Source of the DNA: Siderastrea radians
Lineage: Eukaryota > Cnidaria > Anthozoa > Scleractinia > Rhizangiidae
Direction: 5' to 3'
DNA length: 64,000 nucleotides
Assembly: GCA_964017195.1 (NCBI GenBank)
Contig: OZ024896.1
Location: 6,539,987 to 6,603,986 of the forward strand
Every line of letters begins with the position of its first letter. Within the stretch, counting starts at the first letter, position 1. The notes below the pieces were generated by a model that had not been told where the DNA came from, made no database searches, and worked only from the letters and a program-made list of their open reading frames with translations. The translations under genes were made by a program, and so were the position numbers. Positions 1 through 11,740 of this stretch are shown one piece after another.

Positions 1-660
1 TTCAGACCTTCTTTATAAAGTTATTTCCGACAACGGTCACAAGTTACTCACCTCTGCAGAAAGAGAAATGATAGTCAATCTTCCCTGTCCAAACACAAAA
101 CACTTGGAAGACAAATAAATGGAGAAAATCAGCTTGAACTGTTATTGTTTTGAAACGGCGAGGGCGCCATTTTCGAAATCACCGCAAAGCAGCGCGCTTC
201 TTTGTTCGTGACGTCACGATGGCTACGCGCATACAGACAGCAAATCTGACGAGTTCACCGCTCCCTCCTGATTGACCATGAATTGGATCTCCAATATCAA
301 ATTGCAAGATGTAAGCTTCATGCACAAGTTGACCCAAGTTAACCTGTATATTTTCTTTGGGTGCCATCTTGTGCGGCTCCGTTGTCTAATAAACATTCTC
401 AGAGACTACATCTGAGCCCGCGATATGTTCATGTGACACTGGTCAGCGGGTTTCTTGTTTTGACAGCTGTCAATTGACATGCATATGAATATCCAGTGTC
501 ACTATGTGAACCCCAATGTGACTTTATGTTTACCAAGCCTGCATGGCTTAGGTCGCCATGTTTGCGCGACGTCGTCGCCGCCGCCGCCGTCGGAGACAGT
601 ACGCGCCTTCGAGCTATACCTCTAGCCATGTTGACCATGAAAAAAGAAACGCTTGGGTTT
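1..660. other. Non-coding stretch, no recognised gene
   Basis: I see no gene that I can name here. There is a perfect 14-bp palindrome TTGACAGCTGTCAA at 460-473 and a CG-rich run of gccgcc triplets near 575-592. A 62-codon minus-strand reading frame (367-179) starts with a good context ATG, but it resembles no family I know and has no convincing exon borders. The segment around 440-500 resembles sequence that recurs in coral genomes, from memory only. Confidence 0.35.
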
Positions 661-693
<33 letters not shown>

Positions 694-1221
694 CTTTATT
701 GAGGAAACTTTTTCACGTACATGTGGTTTTCGAAAAGGACCTCAAAGATTAATACTAAAAACTAAAATATCTACATTGAATTTAAAAAAAATGCTAAAAA
801 CTAAGAGGACTAAAAATATGAAATTTATAAGACACTTAAATTAAAAAATTAAAAAGCTGTCGCTTAAAAATATTTACATTGGCAGAGTCTCGTATTATCT
901 GGCTGAGAGAATTAAAATCAATTACAGCGTGATAGGCAGTTCTTTGTTTTCCCCAATTCCTTCTAACGCAGGGGGGGGGGGTCTAAGATTGACTTTATGT
1001 CTGGTGTTATAATTATGCTGATGTTGCTGTGTTACTAAAGTCAATTCATGAGTTATAAGTCCATTTAGACATTTATATACATGCACACATCTTCGCTGGA
1101 AACGCCTTTTCTCCAATGGTATCCACTTCAGAGTCGCTAATGCATGCGACCCAGATGAATAAAGCGGTCGAGCTAAAATTATTTTAGCCGCCTTATTTTG
1201 CAAAACTTGTAGGCTAGACAT
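661..1221 (-). mobile_element. LINE retrotransposon 3' end (CR1/L2/Jockey-like), with (TAA)n tail
   Basis: On the minus strand 1221-922 encodes the extreme C-terminus of a non-LTR reverse-transcriptase polyprotein. It contains LQVLQNKAAKIIL, then LKWIPLEKRRFQRR and YKCLNGL, then YNTRHKVN, in the family's usual order (LQN-AA-R, L-WLP-R, K-NG, YNTR). The 3' end follows toward lower coordinates and finishes CAATAAAGATTATTATT, so the (TAA)11 run at 661-693 is the element's simple-repeat tail and not an independent microsatellite. The element is 5' truncated at about 1221, as is typical for LINEs. The imperfect match of ttgggttttata (653-664) and ttggtttata (1241-1250) could be a target-site duplication but is weak. 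No intact protein is possible. Confidence 0.75.
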
Positions 1222-1439
1222 AGTAATTTGTGCGCGTGGTTTGGTTTATAGGTATGGGGCTTCGCTCCCTTCGGGCCGGCGAAGCTCCGCTAAAACCAGC
1301 GTTCAATAAAAACATTGGCAGTGAGAAACTTCTTCTCTACTAGCCATATTTTTTCCAGCAGTGTTAGCTGTCTGTTTACTTTCATTTACTTTTTCATTGT
1401 CATTACTTTCCTTATTTAGTATTAGTCTTCTTGTTTAAA

Positions 1440-1545
1440 TTTAATTGTAATTTAGGTAACCGTTACTTCTTAAGATGTATGTTGAAGCATACGAAACGTC
1501 AAGTCCATAAATGAAAGTTTTACAGCATGCGTTGTCTCGTTATGT
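1440..1545 (+). mobile_element. Possible Penelope-like element 3' end (degenerate)
   Basis: The stretch has a short hairpin (GTATG...CATAC, 1475-1490) followed directly by GAAACGTC, and then an A/T-rich tail ending in a taaatgaaagttttac-type sequence. The arrangement hairpin-GAAAC is the one seen in the better motif at 18115-18143. The CUGAUGA part of a hammerhead core is not conserved here (it reads ttaagat), so the call rests on layout alone. Confidence 0.35.
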
Positions 1546-1559
1546 TTATAACCGCAGTT

Positions 1560-4500
1560 TGTTTGTTATTTTTACTCAAGTTGAAATGGCCGAAGAATTA
1601 GTTTGTCTACGATTCAACTGCACTGCTTAAAAGAGATCTAGAACTCTTGATTATAGTTAGAGCTATTAGAAATTTTGAGCAAGCGCAACCAACTATCGTC
1701 CCCTTGACCAGTGATAATTTCTCGACGATTGTTTGGTTTCCAGTTTTCCCAGCGTGCTAGCGTGCTGGACTTTTTATTCGAAACTTAACAATCTGGTACC
1801 AAGAGTCCCCAATACGTTTGATCAGCATCAAGAATAAAGCGTGAGCAGAAAGGGACAATAACTGGGAAGGCAAAGGATGGAGGTACTTCAGGTACACTGA
1901 CTGACCCACGAGTAAAGGCAGAGGATTAAATAGAATAAGATGTTCATGAAAGATTGATATGGAAGGTAATACCACGGTGGTACCCAGACACACTGACAAG
2001 ATTCGAAAGAGAGGAAAGAAGAAAGGGGAAAAGAAAAAAGGGAACAGAAGAAACGGCGAAAGGATGACATAGTGCAATTAAAAATTCGCGGAGAAAACTT
2101 CTCAAAAAAGGATAAGGAGACGATGGTACTCGGTTGTGAAGTGGTCTCTGAAGGAAAGCGATTAATAGCAAGGAGCTGGGATAAGTGGTAGTGAAGGCCA
2201 AGACTACAAAGATCTTGAAACCAACTTTTATGAAAAACACAGGCAAAGGTTCTTTAAAAGCTTAAGTTTACGTACAGGCAAATGAATTATTTCCGAGACA
2301 GTAACGATCGTACCCAAGAAAGAATCGGTGAGTAGGGCGACCGGGGACCCTGGGTACGACGTTTAGATGTAGCAGTTTATAAATAGCTTGGACTTTGGTC
2401 ACACTAACTTCATTTCAATGTGAAGGTGAAGCTATCATTCTATCATTCTACATTCCGAGCTTAGGACGTATTTGCCTTGACCAAGGTAAGGTATATATAT
2501 ATATATATTTTTCACCAACACGAACTGTTTTCCCTAATTATATAAAAAGTAATATTTATTTCGTAGAAAAGCCGGCTTGCTGTCATTACCATTTTGAGTA
2601 TATTATTGTTCTTGGTCCGTTTCCGAAAAAAAAAAACTGAAAAAAGATCTCTCTTATCAGCATCTCTTTGTTGATCGTTGAAATGTCAAGTAGCCGAGTT
2701 TTTTTGCCTTCTCATCGAACGAGCCTTTTCCGAGTTGTTTTGTTCAGCCAATCTAAAATTTTCTAGGCTCTGACAATCGAACGATCACCGGAATTTTGCT
2801 CAAGAAAATTCTTAGCTTAACCTAAACTACGGTTATAGTTTTTATTTGTTTGCTGGGTCTGCCTAAAGAACACAGAAGCCAAAAAAAAAATGAATAAAAA
2901 TATATATAAAAAATAAAAAAAGGAAAAGGAAATCTTCTGTGCGGCAAGGAGCGGCTAGCTTTTGCTGCTTCTCTTTCAGCTGCGTTTACCGGATCTTTTA
3001 AAAAATTATTCTGGCGAAGAAACAAAATGTAAGTGAATCGATTTTGAGCCAAACCTACTTCTTTGTAATCTTTTATTTTCAGATGACATATGCGATCAAA
3101 TTTTCGTGTACTGAACGAGTTGGGGATCTGCCTTTCAAAGCTTAAAAAAAAATCAGTCTTCTCAATTATTGACAGGCTTTTTCAGTGTACATGTCCTAAT
3201 GTATAAGCTGCCGTTTGCGAGAAAATGTTTTACAGATGCATAACAAGGTTTTTGTGGTAAATGAATTATGAATCGACCAATGGTAAATAAGTAACTTAAA
3301 TTAACAATCAGTTCATTTTAAGCGAGGTGGTCTTAATCGTGTGGCGTGTTGACACCCTATCTTATTAATCTATACACCAAATTAAATTTTCTGACTTCAT
3401 TTTTTACACCTTTTAACTTTTTATGCAAAAATATACTTTTTAAGTAACTGGTAATTTCGCTTTTTTTTCGACGAATTTGCATCAAGGTGTGTAATTCATG
3501 GCGGAGTGTCTTTTAGCCTGAGTAAAGTTAGCGAAATAAATATTTTAGAATGTAAAAAATTAAGCTGAGAAACTTCATTTTTCTGATTGATGTTTGTTCA
3601 AGCTTTACAGTTCCTTTGACAGGGAATACAATTTGTCAAAAATACTCAATGATCACGAAATACCATCTGTCTTGTAATTAAATGTGACTTACTTACTTGC
3701 TTACTTCCCAAAGATTTCCTGAATAGTATAGGCTATAAAAAACTAAGATGGCTGCAATTCGAGTGTAATCTATCAGTTTTCTCCCGGAAGGTTTTACGAA
3801 AACAAAAAATCAGTTTGGGTAGGAGCGCGATAACATTGCTAAATTTAAAATTTTTACTCTCCTGTTGCCGTCAGGAGCCCATTACCTTACCATGGGCTCC
3901 TGGTTGTCGTGGAACCCCGCTGACCGATCGATTCGCTGTGCAAGTGGCGTGTCGCTTAGTACTCGGGAATTTGTCAGCTCAAAGCCAACGCATGTGCAAG
4001 TTTGTAAATCAATGTACATTACAAACATTTACGGTGCAGGGAAAAGAAAACTGTAGAAGAAAAAGCTTTAGCCATTTAACATCGAACAACCACAGTCGAA
4101 TGCTTCGAAATGCTGGCTAAGGAGCTAACATGCAGAAGCAATGGATTCCGACAAGAGAAAATTATTTTCGCTTGATTCCGACAATAGATGGCTTGGGCAA
4201 TTTTTTTTTGTGGGGCTTCAGCTGTGCATGTTTTTGTGTGTGTGTGTGTGTGCGTGTGTAATTTTACTCCGTATACTGTACATTGCTCTGCAATTTGTTC
4301 CATGAAGCTATCGTCGACGTCACCGTCGTTTTTCTGACAGAAAACAGTTACACAGGTTAAAAGATATACAATCGTTTGCTTAGATTTATTTTGCAACGAG
4401 AAGCTAATTCAGCCACTAATTGTGTTGTGCCATATTCACAATGACAGCAAATTAAATGACAGAAATTTTAATATGCACTGCTAGGTGAACACATAGCACG

Positions 4501-6790
4501 CAAATCTAAGGGGTAATGTTTAAAACCACGCCCTTTTGCTCGCAGTGGTTAGAGAATATCTGATCGATCTTTATGTCCAGCCAAACTATCGTTCTTTTCC
4601 GTGTTTTTACCACTTGCCTATCAAATTCAAATCGAGCACGTTACGGACAGCCACACAAATTAGAGCAGTTGAAAATCCTGTGATCCCACTATTCAGTGTA
4701 AAGGGTGGGTAAAAGAAGGCGATCGCACATCTCGATCCGGGAGACAGTCGGGAGCAGAGCCACGGCCTGGAAGATGGAAGGGATCTCTGCTCGCATGGCT
4801 GGGGCGCAGATTATGTGGCGCCTTGGCCTCCCGAAGAAAGACATGAGCCACTACAACTTGTAAAATTACTAGCCAGGGTTCAATTCAATAAAACGTTTAC
4901 AGTTCTAATTTACAAGTATATCTATTGTTTCAGAGGTTGAGAACAATAGATAAAGTTGTACCTTATTCATAATCGTGCAGACCAGTAAAGAATGGGTTTG
5001 TGATAAAGAAAAAAATGTCTTGTTTAAGACTGGTACCAGCAAAGTTTCGCAGCTAATCTGACGGGGAAGGTGCATGTTCGGCGAGGACCTAAATAGATTG
5101 GACGGTACCCGCAAATTTCCAGCGTACTGAAGAAAGAGCAGCACTTTTCTTCCATTTGTTACCTTGTTTCACACAGCATCCAACATGTTTGTCTGAAAAA
5201 AAAAGTACTAGTTGTTGTATCATACACGAAAATATCGCTACAGGAATCCGCGCTAACTGAACAAGCACGATTGCTAAGCTGATAAAGTTATTTTTTCTTG
5301 TTGAGTTTTCTTTTCTCCACCTTCGGCTGGCCAAAAAAAGGCAACTGTGTTCACGAAGTGTTCGAAAAGATGTAACGTGGGGAAATGTGCATTTAATGGA
5401 GATAAAGAAAATCAGCCTCACTGAAGTTGCGTATAATCATGGACTTCTGACAGTATAAAATTATTAAATTCTTTACCTCGATAACGACCGGCAGTAAGTT
5501 CACTTACGGACATCAATTAAGTTGTTTTCGCGTTGAAACTACACCTGCTAACTCAAACAAGAATAAGAACAGGGGAGAACAACAAAAACATCATGACAGT
5601 AGGCCGAAAGCCAAGCTGTGAACATTGCAGGTGAGAAGTCACCCCATCAAACATAGGTGCGGTCAGTTCGACCTAGCCCCTCTCAGGTGGGTGCGGCCAT
5701 TTTGACCTGACCCTCTATCACATGCAAACAGCATCAGAACTGCCATCACACTATACTTCAAACAAGGGTGTGATCAATTCCAACTGTCCCCTTATCCACG
5801 GGAGGGGAACACTTTCCATCTAATGCGAGAACGTGTAACTGTTGAAGTCATTATGCGAAGAAGTAAGGTTCAAAGATATGCCTTAGTTTCTGTAGCGCTG
5901 TATTTTGGTTTTAAACCCCCCTTTCTGAACCGAAAATCATCACTGTGGCCCAATTTTCGGACAACTTGGGCCGTTGTTAATTCTATGTAATCTAGACAAC
6001 TATTCAGTTTCATGTAGATCATAAATTCAATCATGTGTTATTTATTATTTCAACTGTTCAGTTTTGTTGAGTGAGAAAAGTGATCGGGCGAGAGAGGCTT
6101 GAACGGTACCAAGTATTGTGAAAACAAGGGCCAATCCTACACGAATGAAATTTGAAATATTTTGTTTTGATCTACTTTACGCATGATAGTTAGAATCACT
6201 AATCGAAAAATTCAAGCTAATTCAGACACCGTTTTGTAATCTAAGTGGAAGGTTTTTCACATTTAGATTCCCATTGATCTTCTGAATATTTAACCATACC
6301 GTGAAGCACGACACTATGTTTTTCAGTTTCTTTGCCATTTATGCATCTTTTTTAAAGAGCTACGACCCTAAAATTTTCAAACATTAGTTTTTTGTGAACT
6401 TGTGTATTGTTTAGCTATACTTCGTCAAAATATTGTTCATGCGATCCAAATAACTGGATTTTTTCCAGTAAGTTGAGTTGCTTTAGTGACATGATGCAAT
6501 GTTTGAATTTTAAAAATCATGCCGTGAGTTCGCGAGTGTCAAACAAAAAAGAACAATTGTTTAGGGAATACTGTATTCTATTCTTGCGTGAATTGATCAT
6601 TTATTTTCAGTTTCACTCTAAATTCTAACTTTTACCACTCCACTCGCAAATGTGAAAGATTCTAATTAGCTGCACTCTAGTTTATTAGGTACTTTCGATT
6701 TCTGTTTTGTTAAATTTCTGTTTCGAGGCAGGTTGTTCACGTGGAGTTCATGTGTCATTATTTACGTTCTATGGCCGTTCAAAGTGCAGT
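1560..6790. other. Long non-coding stretch with simple sequence
   Basis: No gene is recognised in this 5.2-kb stretch. Visible items are a purine-rich strand at about 1990-2060, an A/T dinucleotide run at 2490-2506, an 11-bp stem hairpin (CAGGAGCCCAT / ATGGGCTCCTG) at 3872-3902, and a GT microsatellite at 4235-4258. There are also two loosely similar segments around 5655-5725 built on ggtgcgg, ttgacct or tcgacct, and cccctct. The reading frames here are short, have no family similarity and overlap low-complexity sequence. Confidence 0.5.
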
Positions 6791-6799
6791 CTCAAAGGG

Positions 6800-6943
6800 C
6801 GGGTTTTCAACCAATCACAGACGAGCTTCTATTCGTGTTGATGAATATTTAACCTTAACTTTTCCCGCGCACACTACAAAGAAATACACGTTGTTTTGTT
6901 TGTGAAACGAAGCTCGAACCGTTGATCTCGAATTTCGTTCACG
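6800..6943 (+). promoter_or_regulatory. Promoter and 5' non-coding exon of the SLC7-type gene
   Basis: A CCAAT box lies in caaccaatcac at about 6809, followed by the A/T-rich gatgaatatttaacc near 6840. A spliced leader then ends with a consensus donor, TTCACG|GTAAGTTCT, at 6943/6944. The matching acceptor (ttttcattccacag) ends at 7155. No strong TATA box is evident, so the transcription start is only bracketed to about 6850-6890. The two splice sites and their position just upstream of a clear coding exon are the evidence. Transcript data would be needed to fix the start. Confidence 0.6.
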
Positions 6944-7155
6944 GTAAGTTCTGTTCTGTGAAAAAAGTTTTCTTTTGACGACGCATTTTTTTCAAAGCCG
7001 TGCTGTTCTTTCGCGGGTTTCTTGAACCTGCTGTCATTTGAAAGAAGTCTCGCTTTTGCGTGTCACTACACGTGGGAAACCGGTCCATTCATTCGACAAC
7101 TTGAACGGTTTCCTTCCTGTACATGTAGCTGATAACTTTTGTTTTCATTCCACAG

Positions 7156-7660
7156 AAGTCTAAAGAAAACCTCAGTCGTGCGAGAGCAGCGTGTTTTTTA
7201 ACTTGCTCGGGGATGATTCTTCATTCGGTTTCAAATGGCTACGAAAGCAGAAGAAGCCGCGGCGGCTGAGCCATTGACCGGTGATCATGGCGATAAAGAA
7301 TCGAATGGAGACGCTCTACCGGCAATCGAGGACAACAGAACGGTTGGCCTTAAAAAAGAAGTCACTCTTCTCAATGGCATCGCTCTTGTCGTTGGTGTTA
7401 TTATCGGCTCGGGAATTTTCATCTCCCCGACAGGCGTGCTCAAGAGAACCGGCTCGATTGGGTTGAGTTTGGGTTGAGTTTGGTCGTTTGGGCCGGCTGT
7501 GGTGTCCTCGCACTTCTGGGTTCTCTCTGCTACTGTGAAATGGGTACTATGATTCCTAAATCTGGTGCGGAATACTCTTATCTGTACGAAGCTTTTGGTC
7601 CGCTTCCAGCTTTTCTCTACAGTTGGACCCTCGCGCTGATCATTCGTCCGTCATCGCTCA
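7156..7660 (+). CDS. SLC7-family amino-acid transporter, first coding exon, frameshifted
   Basis: Exon 2 begins after the acceptor at 7155 and the ATG is at 7235. The protein opens with about 40 hydrophilic residues, then [14 protein letters not shown] and transmembrane helix 1 with the GSGIF signature (residues ~57-61), the unwound substrate-binding segment of SLC7 transporters. After the frame break the other frame continues with helix 2 ([13 protein letters not shown]), [22 protein letters not shown] and helix 3, ending LIIRPSSLS. These are family hallmarks of LAT/b0,+-type light chains, which exchange amino acids at the plasma membrane with an SLC3 partner. An exact 11-bp tandem duplication (7460-7470 and 7471-7481) shifts the frame, and removing one copy would give one continuous family-like sequence. 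The exon probably ends at 7660 (weak donor TCA|GTGTTAAG). No later exon was found in the window. A small upstream ATG at 7214 overlaps the start in another frame. It may be a pseudogene, a null allele or an assembly error. Confidence 0.85.
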
Positions 7661-7839
7661 GTGTTAAGACGGTTAAAATAGCAACCTTGCTAGCTGGCTT
7701 ACTGCGCTTCAACAACGTTCATGACTTTACTTGACTTAGTTGCCTTTTCGCGCTCAAACATCAAACTGTGTCCACACCTTGACTTGTCTTCCAGACCTTG
7801 TTATCATTGGCTTACTAATGATCAGTTCCTCCGAATCAA

Positions 7840-8160
7840 CCTCTATTCCCCGGGGTGGGGGGTACTCCCCATAATGGTCTATACGGAGAGGCCCCACCCG
7901 AAAGGGGCACCTTTTTCAGGCTTCAGGTATATGAAAGGGTAGGGATTTCACGAGCTGAAGTATATGAAAGGGTACGGAAATCTGTCATTTAGGTACTTAA
8001 AAGGGCCTTTAATTACAATATTTCGAGTAGACGAACCTTATGTCTGCATCATTTTAATTTATTAAACGCTACATGAAAACGACAAGAAGACTTCCTTCAA
8101 AGGGTTTAGAAAAGGGATGCAGTGTTCTTAAGTAGATATGTGAAAGGGGAACCATTTTTC
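7840..8160. repeat. Interspersed repeat with ATGAAAGGG-type motifs
   Basis: The block starts with ccccggggtggggggtactcc and contains repeated tatatgaaagggta (7929 and 7966) and tgtgaaaggggaacc near 8140. This layout, an imperfect series of short ATGAAAGGGKA units behind a CCCCGGGG edge, matches a repeat I remember as abundant in stony corals. The identity is from memory and unverified. Confidence 0.5.
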
Positions 8161-8194
8161 AATCGCTGGTTGATATAGAGTAATTTTCCGTTTT

Positions 8195-9040
8195 CCCACT
8201 GATTTTCACAAGGCAGTAGAGTTTCAGGTGAAATAACCCTAGCCCGGACTTCTTAGCTTGGTCGTTAAGGTTACTCCGGACCTTCTCGGGTGTCCTCCCG
8301 TCTCCTCCGGGAAAAATTCGTATGCGCACCATTTTAAAGGAAAGCACGGCAAACTATATATCGTTGGAAAGCTTAGTAAATGTAAATTTCAGAAAAAAAT
8401 ATGAATTGCCAGTTGTTTTAATTAAACAAAAGATAATTGCAAAAATGACCGCGAAAATGACCATGCGTCCTTCCCGCAAACAAATGAATTCATAGGGTAC
8501 CAAAATGCGGCAGATTTCTGTGAAATTTGGTCTAAACATTCCTAAGATGTTGTGAAACAAAACTGTGTCGGGGATTTTTGAAATTTATAATATTTCACCT
8601 GTGGTGATCTTCAATGTAATGCCCATCGCGCATTCGCTTCTCGAACTTGACAGATTAATTAAAAATAACCAGTCAGAATATGGAAAAATGCTGACACACT
8701 TTTGAGGATTGATCCTTTGGGATTAACGCTGTGCAGTTATTTTGCCAATGCGCTTGGATTTGATACCCTATTAATTCAATTGAATGACACATGGTCATTT
8801 TTGCGGTTGATTGCGATTTTCTTTTGCGGAATTGAAGAAACCGGCAATTTATATTTTTTCCGAAATCTACATTTATTAAGCTTTCCAACAATATATAATT
8901 TGCCGTGTTTTCCTTTAAAATGGCGCGCATACGAATTTTTTCCCCGACATGAGAGGACGGATAAAGCGTTAACTGTAAGTATCGTTTCACGCAGAGATTT
9001 TTTCAGCTTTTCTTGGGAAAGTGTGAAAATCTGTTTAACT
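8195..9040. repeat. Large imperfect inverted repeat (~280-bp arms)
   Basis: The left arm (about 8195-8480) and right arm (about 8780-9040) are reverse complements with moderate divergence. The best stretch pairs gccattttaaagg-type sequence, aatttatattttttc and ggtcatttttgcgg with their complements. The outer part pairs gattttcac (8201) with gtgaaaatc (9023). The 300-bp centre still shows weaker complementarity. It is most simply an old fold-back DNA element. The reading frames inside are shadows of the repeat. Confidence 0.7.
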
Positions 9041-9044
9041 ATTG

Positions 9045-10006
9045 GCAATCAAACTATCATCGCTTCTTAATGAAGCCACGGTGAATATTGTAAAATGACA
9101 CTATGTTCTGAATGAAAGACGTAAAGTTCTGGTTTTCGTCGAAACGTGATTCCCTGAAATAAATAAAAGACTGAATTTTGTGACATTCCGCCACGAGTAA
9201 GTTGTACACAGTCTTTCACCCCTTGGCTAGCCGATGAAATTGTTTTCGAAGGCAAAGCTGTGTTCGATTTCGATCAATTTATGCTCGTTATTTATCCTCC
9301 GACTATTCGTGGCGGCTAACAAAGCCTAAATCAAGGAGTATCAGAGGAAGCGATCTAAGACCATCTAATGTCTCTCAATAATTCACGCGGATTTCCGTCC
9401 ATCCTGTTAGTAAACTTTTCGATTTTGTATGCAGCGGGTAAAACTAAGCTCTCCAAGAATGGAAAGAAAAACATGAGGTTCTTTGATATCCTGTCACAAT
9501 CAACCAAAAAATGGACCAGTTTCTCTGGCTTTCCTACATAGCGAGCGTTAAAAACCGCCTGCCGCGAGAAAACGTGCCTCGCTTTTGCACTGAGCCGACA
9601 ACAACGAGTGTGTAATGGTGCGCCCCAAAATGTGCCATTGTACAATCTCTACAGGAATTATTGTCAGAAGCTGCGTGTATTCCTTTCCAACTGATAAGAT
9701 TTTCTCACTATTTCGAAAAGTTCAGTTTTCAGTATCTTATTTTATTTATTTATTTATTTATTTTGCAATGTCTCCTTTTTTCTAGTTTCTCCGAAAGTTC
9801 TAAATACGTACAGAATCGCATCAACCGGTACGGACGAAACGCGATTTGTGCTTGTTCAGCGTATGCCTGTATAAATGTCTGAATATTCTCGCGCGACTTT
9901 TAAAAGACTCAGTCAATGCGTCTGCGATTCTCGTCACTTTCTGCAGTTGCAAGTTTGTACCGCATTCTTAGATTTTATGAAAAATGTTTCCCTTCCACAA
10001 ATCATT
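9045..10006. other. Non-coding stretch
   Basis: No gene is recognised. A TTTA microsatellite lies at about 9737-9762. The rest is A/T-rich sequence with short unrelated reading frames. Confidence 0.5.
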
Positions 10007-10016
10007 TAACTGAATT

Positions 10017-10179
10017 AGACTACGAGCAGTCTCTCTTTCCGCTCAGGGATAGTCGAGGAAAAGGAACAAGCGAGCGAGCGAGTACGAAGTCGCCTGCAGC
10101 GTTGAAACGTGACGCGCCTGTCGAGCCGCTAGTGTAGTGAGACTATCCCTGAGCGGAAAGAGAGACTGCTCGTAGTCTG
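10017..10179. mobile_element. MULE-type MITE with 38-bp perfect TIRs
   Basis: A left terminal repeat starting agactacgagcagtctctc is matched without mismatch by the right one ending gagactgctcgtagtct, over about 38 bp (10017-10054 and 10141-10178). The flanks repeat aactgaatt on both sides (10008-10016 and 10181-10189), a target duplication of 9-10 bp. Long terminal repeats with 9-11-bp duplications are typical of Mutator-like elements. The 85-bp core has no coding capacity. A decayed relative lies at 50146-50335. Confidence 0.85.
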
Positions 10180-10784
10180 TAACTGAATTTTAAAAACGTA
10201 TACTGCACGTGACGAACCCTCTTTGATGCATGTATATTCGTAACATAAGCCTTCAAATGTAGCTCTTTCCGATCCTGTTATTGAGCAAGCGGGAAACATC
10301 TCCCAAGACTTTTATCACTGCTTTACTGACAACGAAAATTGCACGATGAAGACGAGCAGCCGTGAGGAAAAAATGTGGAGGCGAGAGTCAGTGGATTTCT
10401 AATTCCCTTTGAGTCCTTCCCCCTCCCCTCCCTGTCGGTCTTTGGCAACTTGCAAACCACATATTTCTTGATTTTTATCCAAACATTTTCTTCAAAAGTG
10501 CTGGGACTAGGGTCATTGAACACACCATACTGGGTGGGTTCCCAAATGAACCCACCGGGTTTCAACTTCTTTTATTTACTTTGACACAGTTTTCACTACC
10601 TAGCTCTGCCATGACGTCAAGGCAGGACAAAGTTCAAAACAATCAGGTATCATAAACTAAAACCAAACCAGTTACAGGATGCAGATAATTAAATGAACCA
10701 ATGAGAGCTCGTAGCAAATACGTGTGACCAGTGCTAAGCGTGGAGAAAACGTTCAAAGGCGAAACAAATTGGTTGTCATTGTTT

Positions 10785-11740
10785 TCAGCCATAGCCTTCT
10801 CGCTCTCTTCTCGGCCGGGTCATATTTGTTGTTGTTCTGTTTTTCTTGTGTGTGTGTTTTCTGTTTTGTTTTTACCAACTGCCCTTGGTGTAGCGACATT
10901 TATTTCTCGTGACAGTAGCAAACAAAAGCTGGCAAAAGATGTGTCATCTTGGCAGCCCCGCTAATAAAAGATGTGTCATCTTAAGAGCAGGAATGGTTGC
11001 CACCGTCACAAAGAAATAAATATTCTTGCGGGGATTGAGTTTCAACCAGGGATTCAACACTTTTTTTCCTTTTTTTTTTATTTCTCGTGACAGCAGCAAA
11101 CACAAGCTGGCAAAAGATGTGTCATCTTGGCAGCCCCGCTAATAAAAGATGTGTCATCTTAAGAGCAGGAATGGTTGCCACCGTCACAAAGAAACAAATA
11201 TTCTCCCGCTGATTGAGTTTCAACCAGGGTTTCAACTCTTTCTTTCTTTCTTTTTTTTTTTCTCAAACTTCATTGCTACGAGAAGTGAGAAGACTATGGC
11301 TCGGGTTGATCATGTATTTCGCTAAAAGCTGCTTTCCGACTTAAGGTCGCTGCTTTGAACTTTTTAAATATTTCTTTGTTCATTTTGCCAGTTCGAGTTT
11401 TAGTTATGCAGGCCGCTCTCGTCCTTAACTCTACTTACTAAGGCCGGGTAGGCTGACAAATTCTTTCAAGAAATTATCTGAGCACAAAGGCTTTGTAACC
11501 ATAGCTTTCATTTCTTTTTCACGGCCGGGTCATTATTATCATATGTTTGTTTGTTGTTGTTGTTGCTTTTTTTGGTTTTTATCAACTGCTATTTATTTCT
11601 TGTGACCACAGCAACACAAACTGGCAAAAGATGTGACATCTTGGCAGCCCTGCTAGTGAAAGATGAGTCATCTTAAGAGCAGGGATGGTTGCTACCGTCA
11701 CAAAGAAACAAATATTCTTCAACTGAGTTTCAGCTCTTCC
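10785..11740 (+). repeat. Three direct copies of a ~100-bp hairpin-bearing unit
   Basis: Near-identical units start with gtgac at 10909, 11087 and 11602 and end in accgtcac at 11009, 11187 and 11701. The outer ends of each unit are complementary (GTGAC..AGCAA against TTGC..CGTCAC). Each unit also holds two copies of a small palindrome, AAGATGTGTCATCTT, separated by ggcagccccgctaataa (one arm varies in copy 3). Upstream of copies 1 and 3 a shared leader with cggccgggtcat and a T/G-rich run is also duplicated. Pyrimidine runs separate the copies. Confidence 0.8.

Noticed and set aside
3865..4056. 63-codon plus-strand frame beginning at a hairpin
   Set aside because: No family similarity; the start lies inside the hairpin repeat and no splice or promoter context is visible.
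8673..9070. Frames of 90-122 codons on both strands
   Set aside because: They lie in the large inverted repeat and mirror frames in its other arm.
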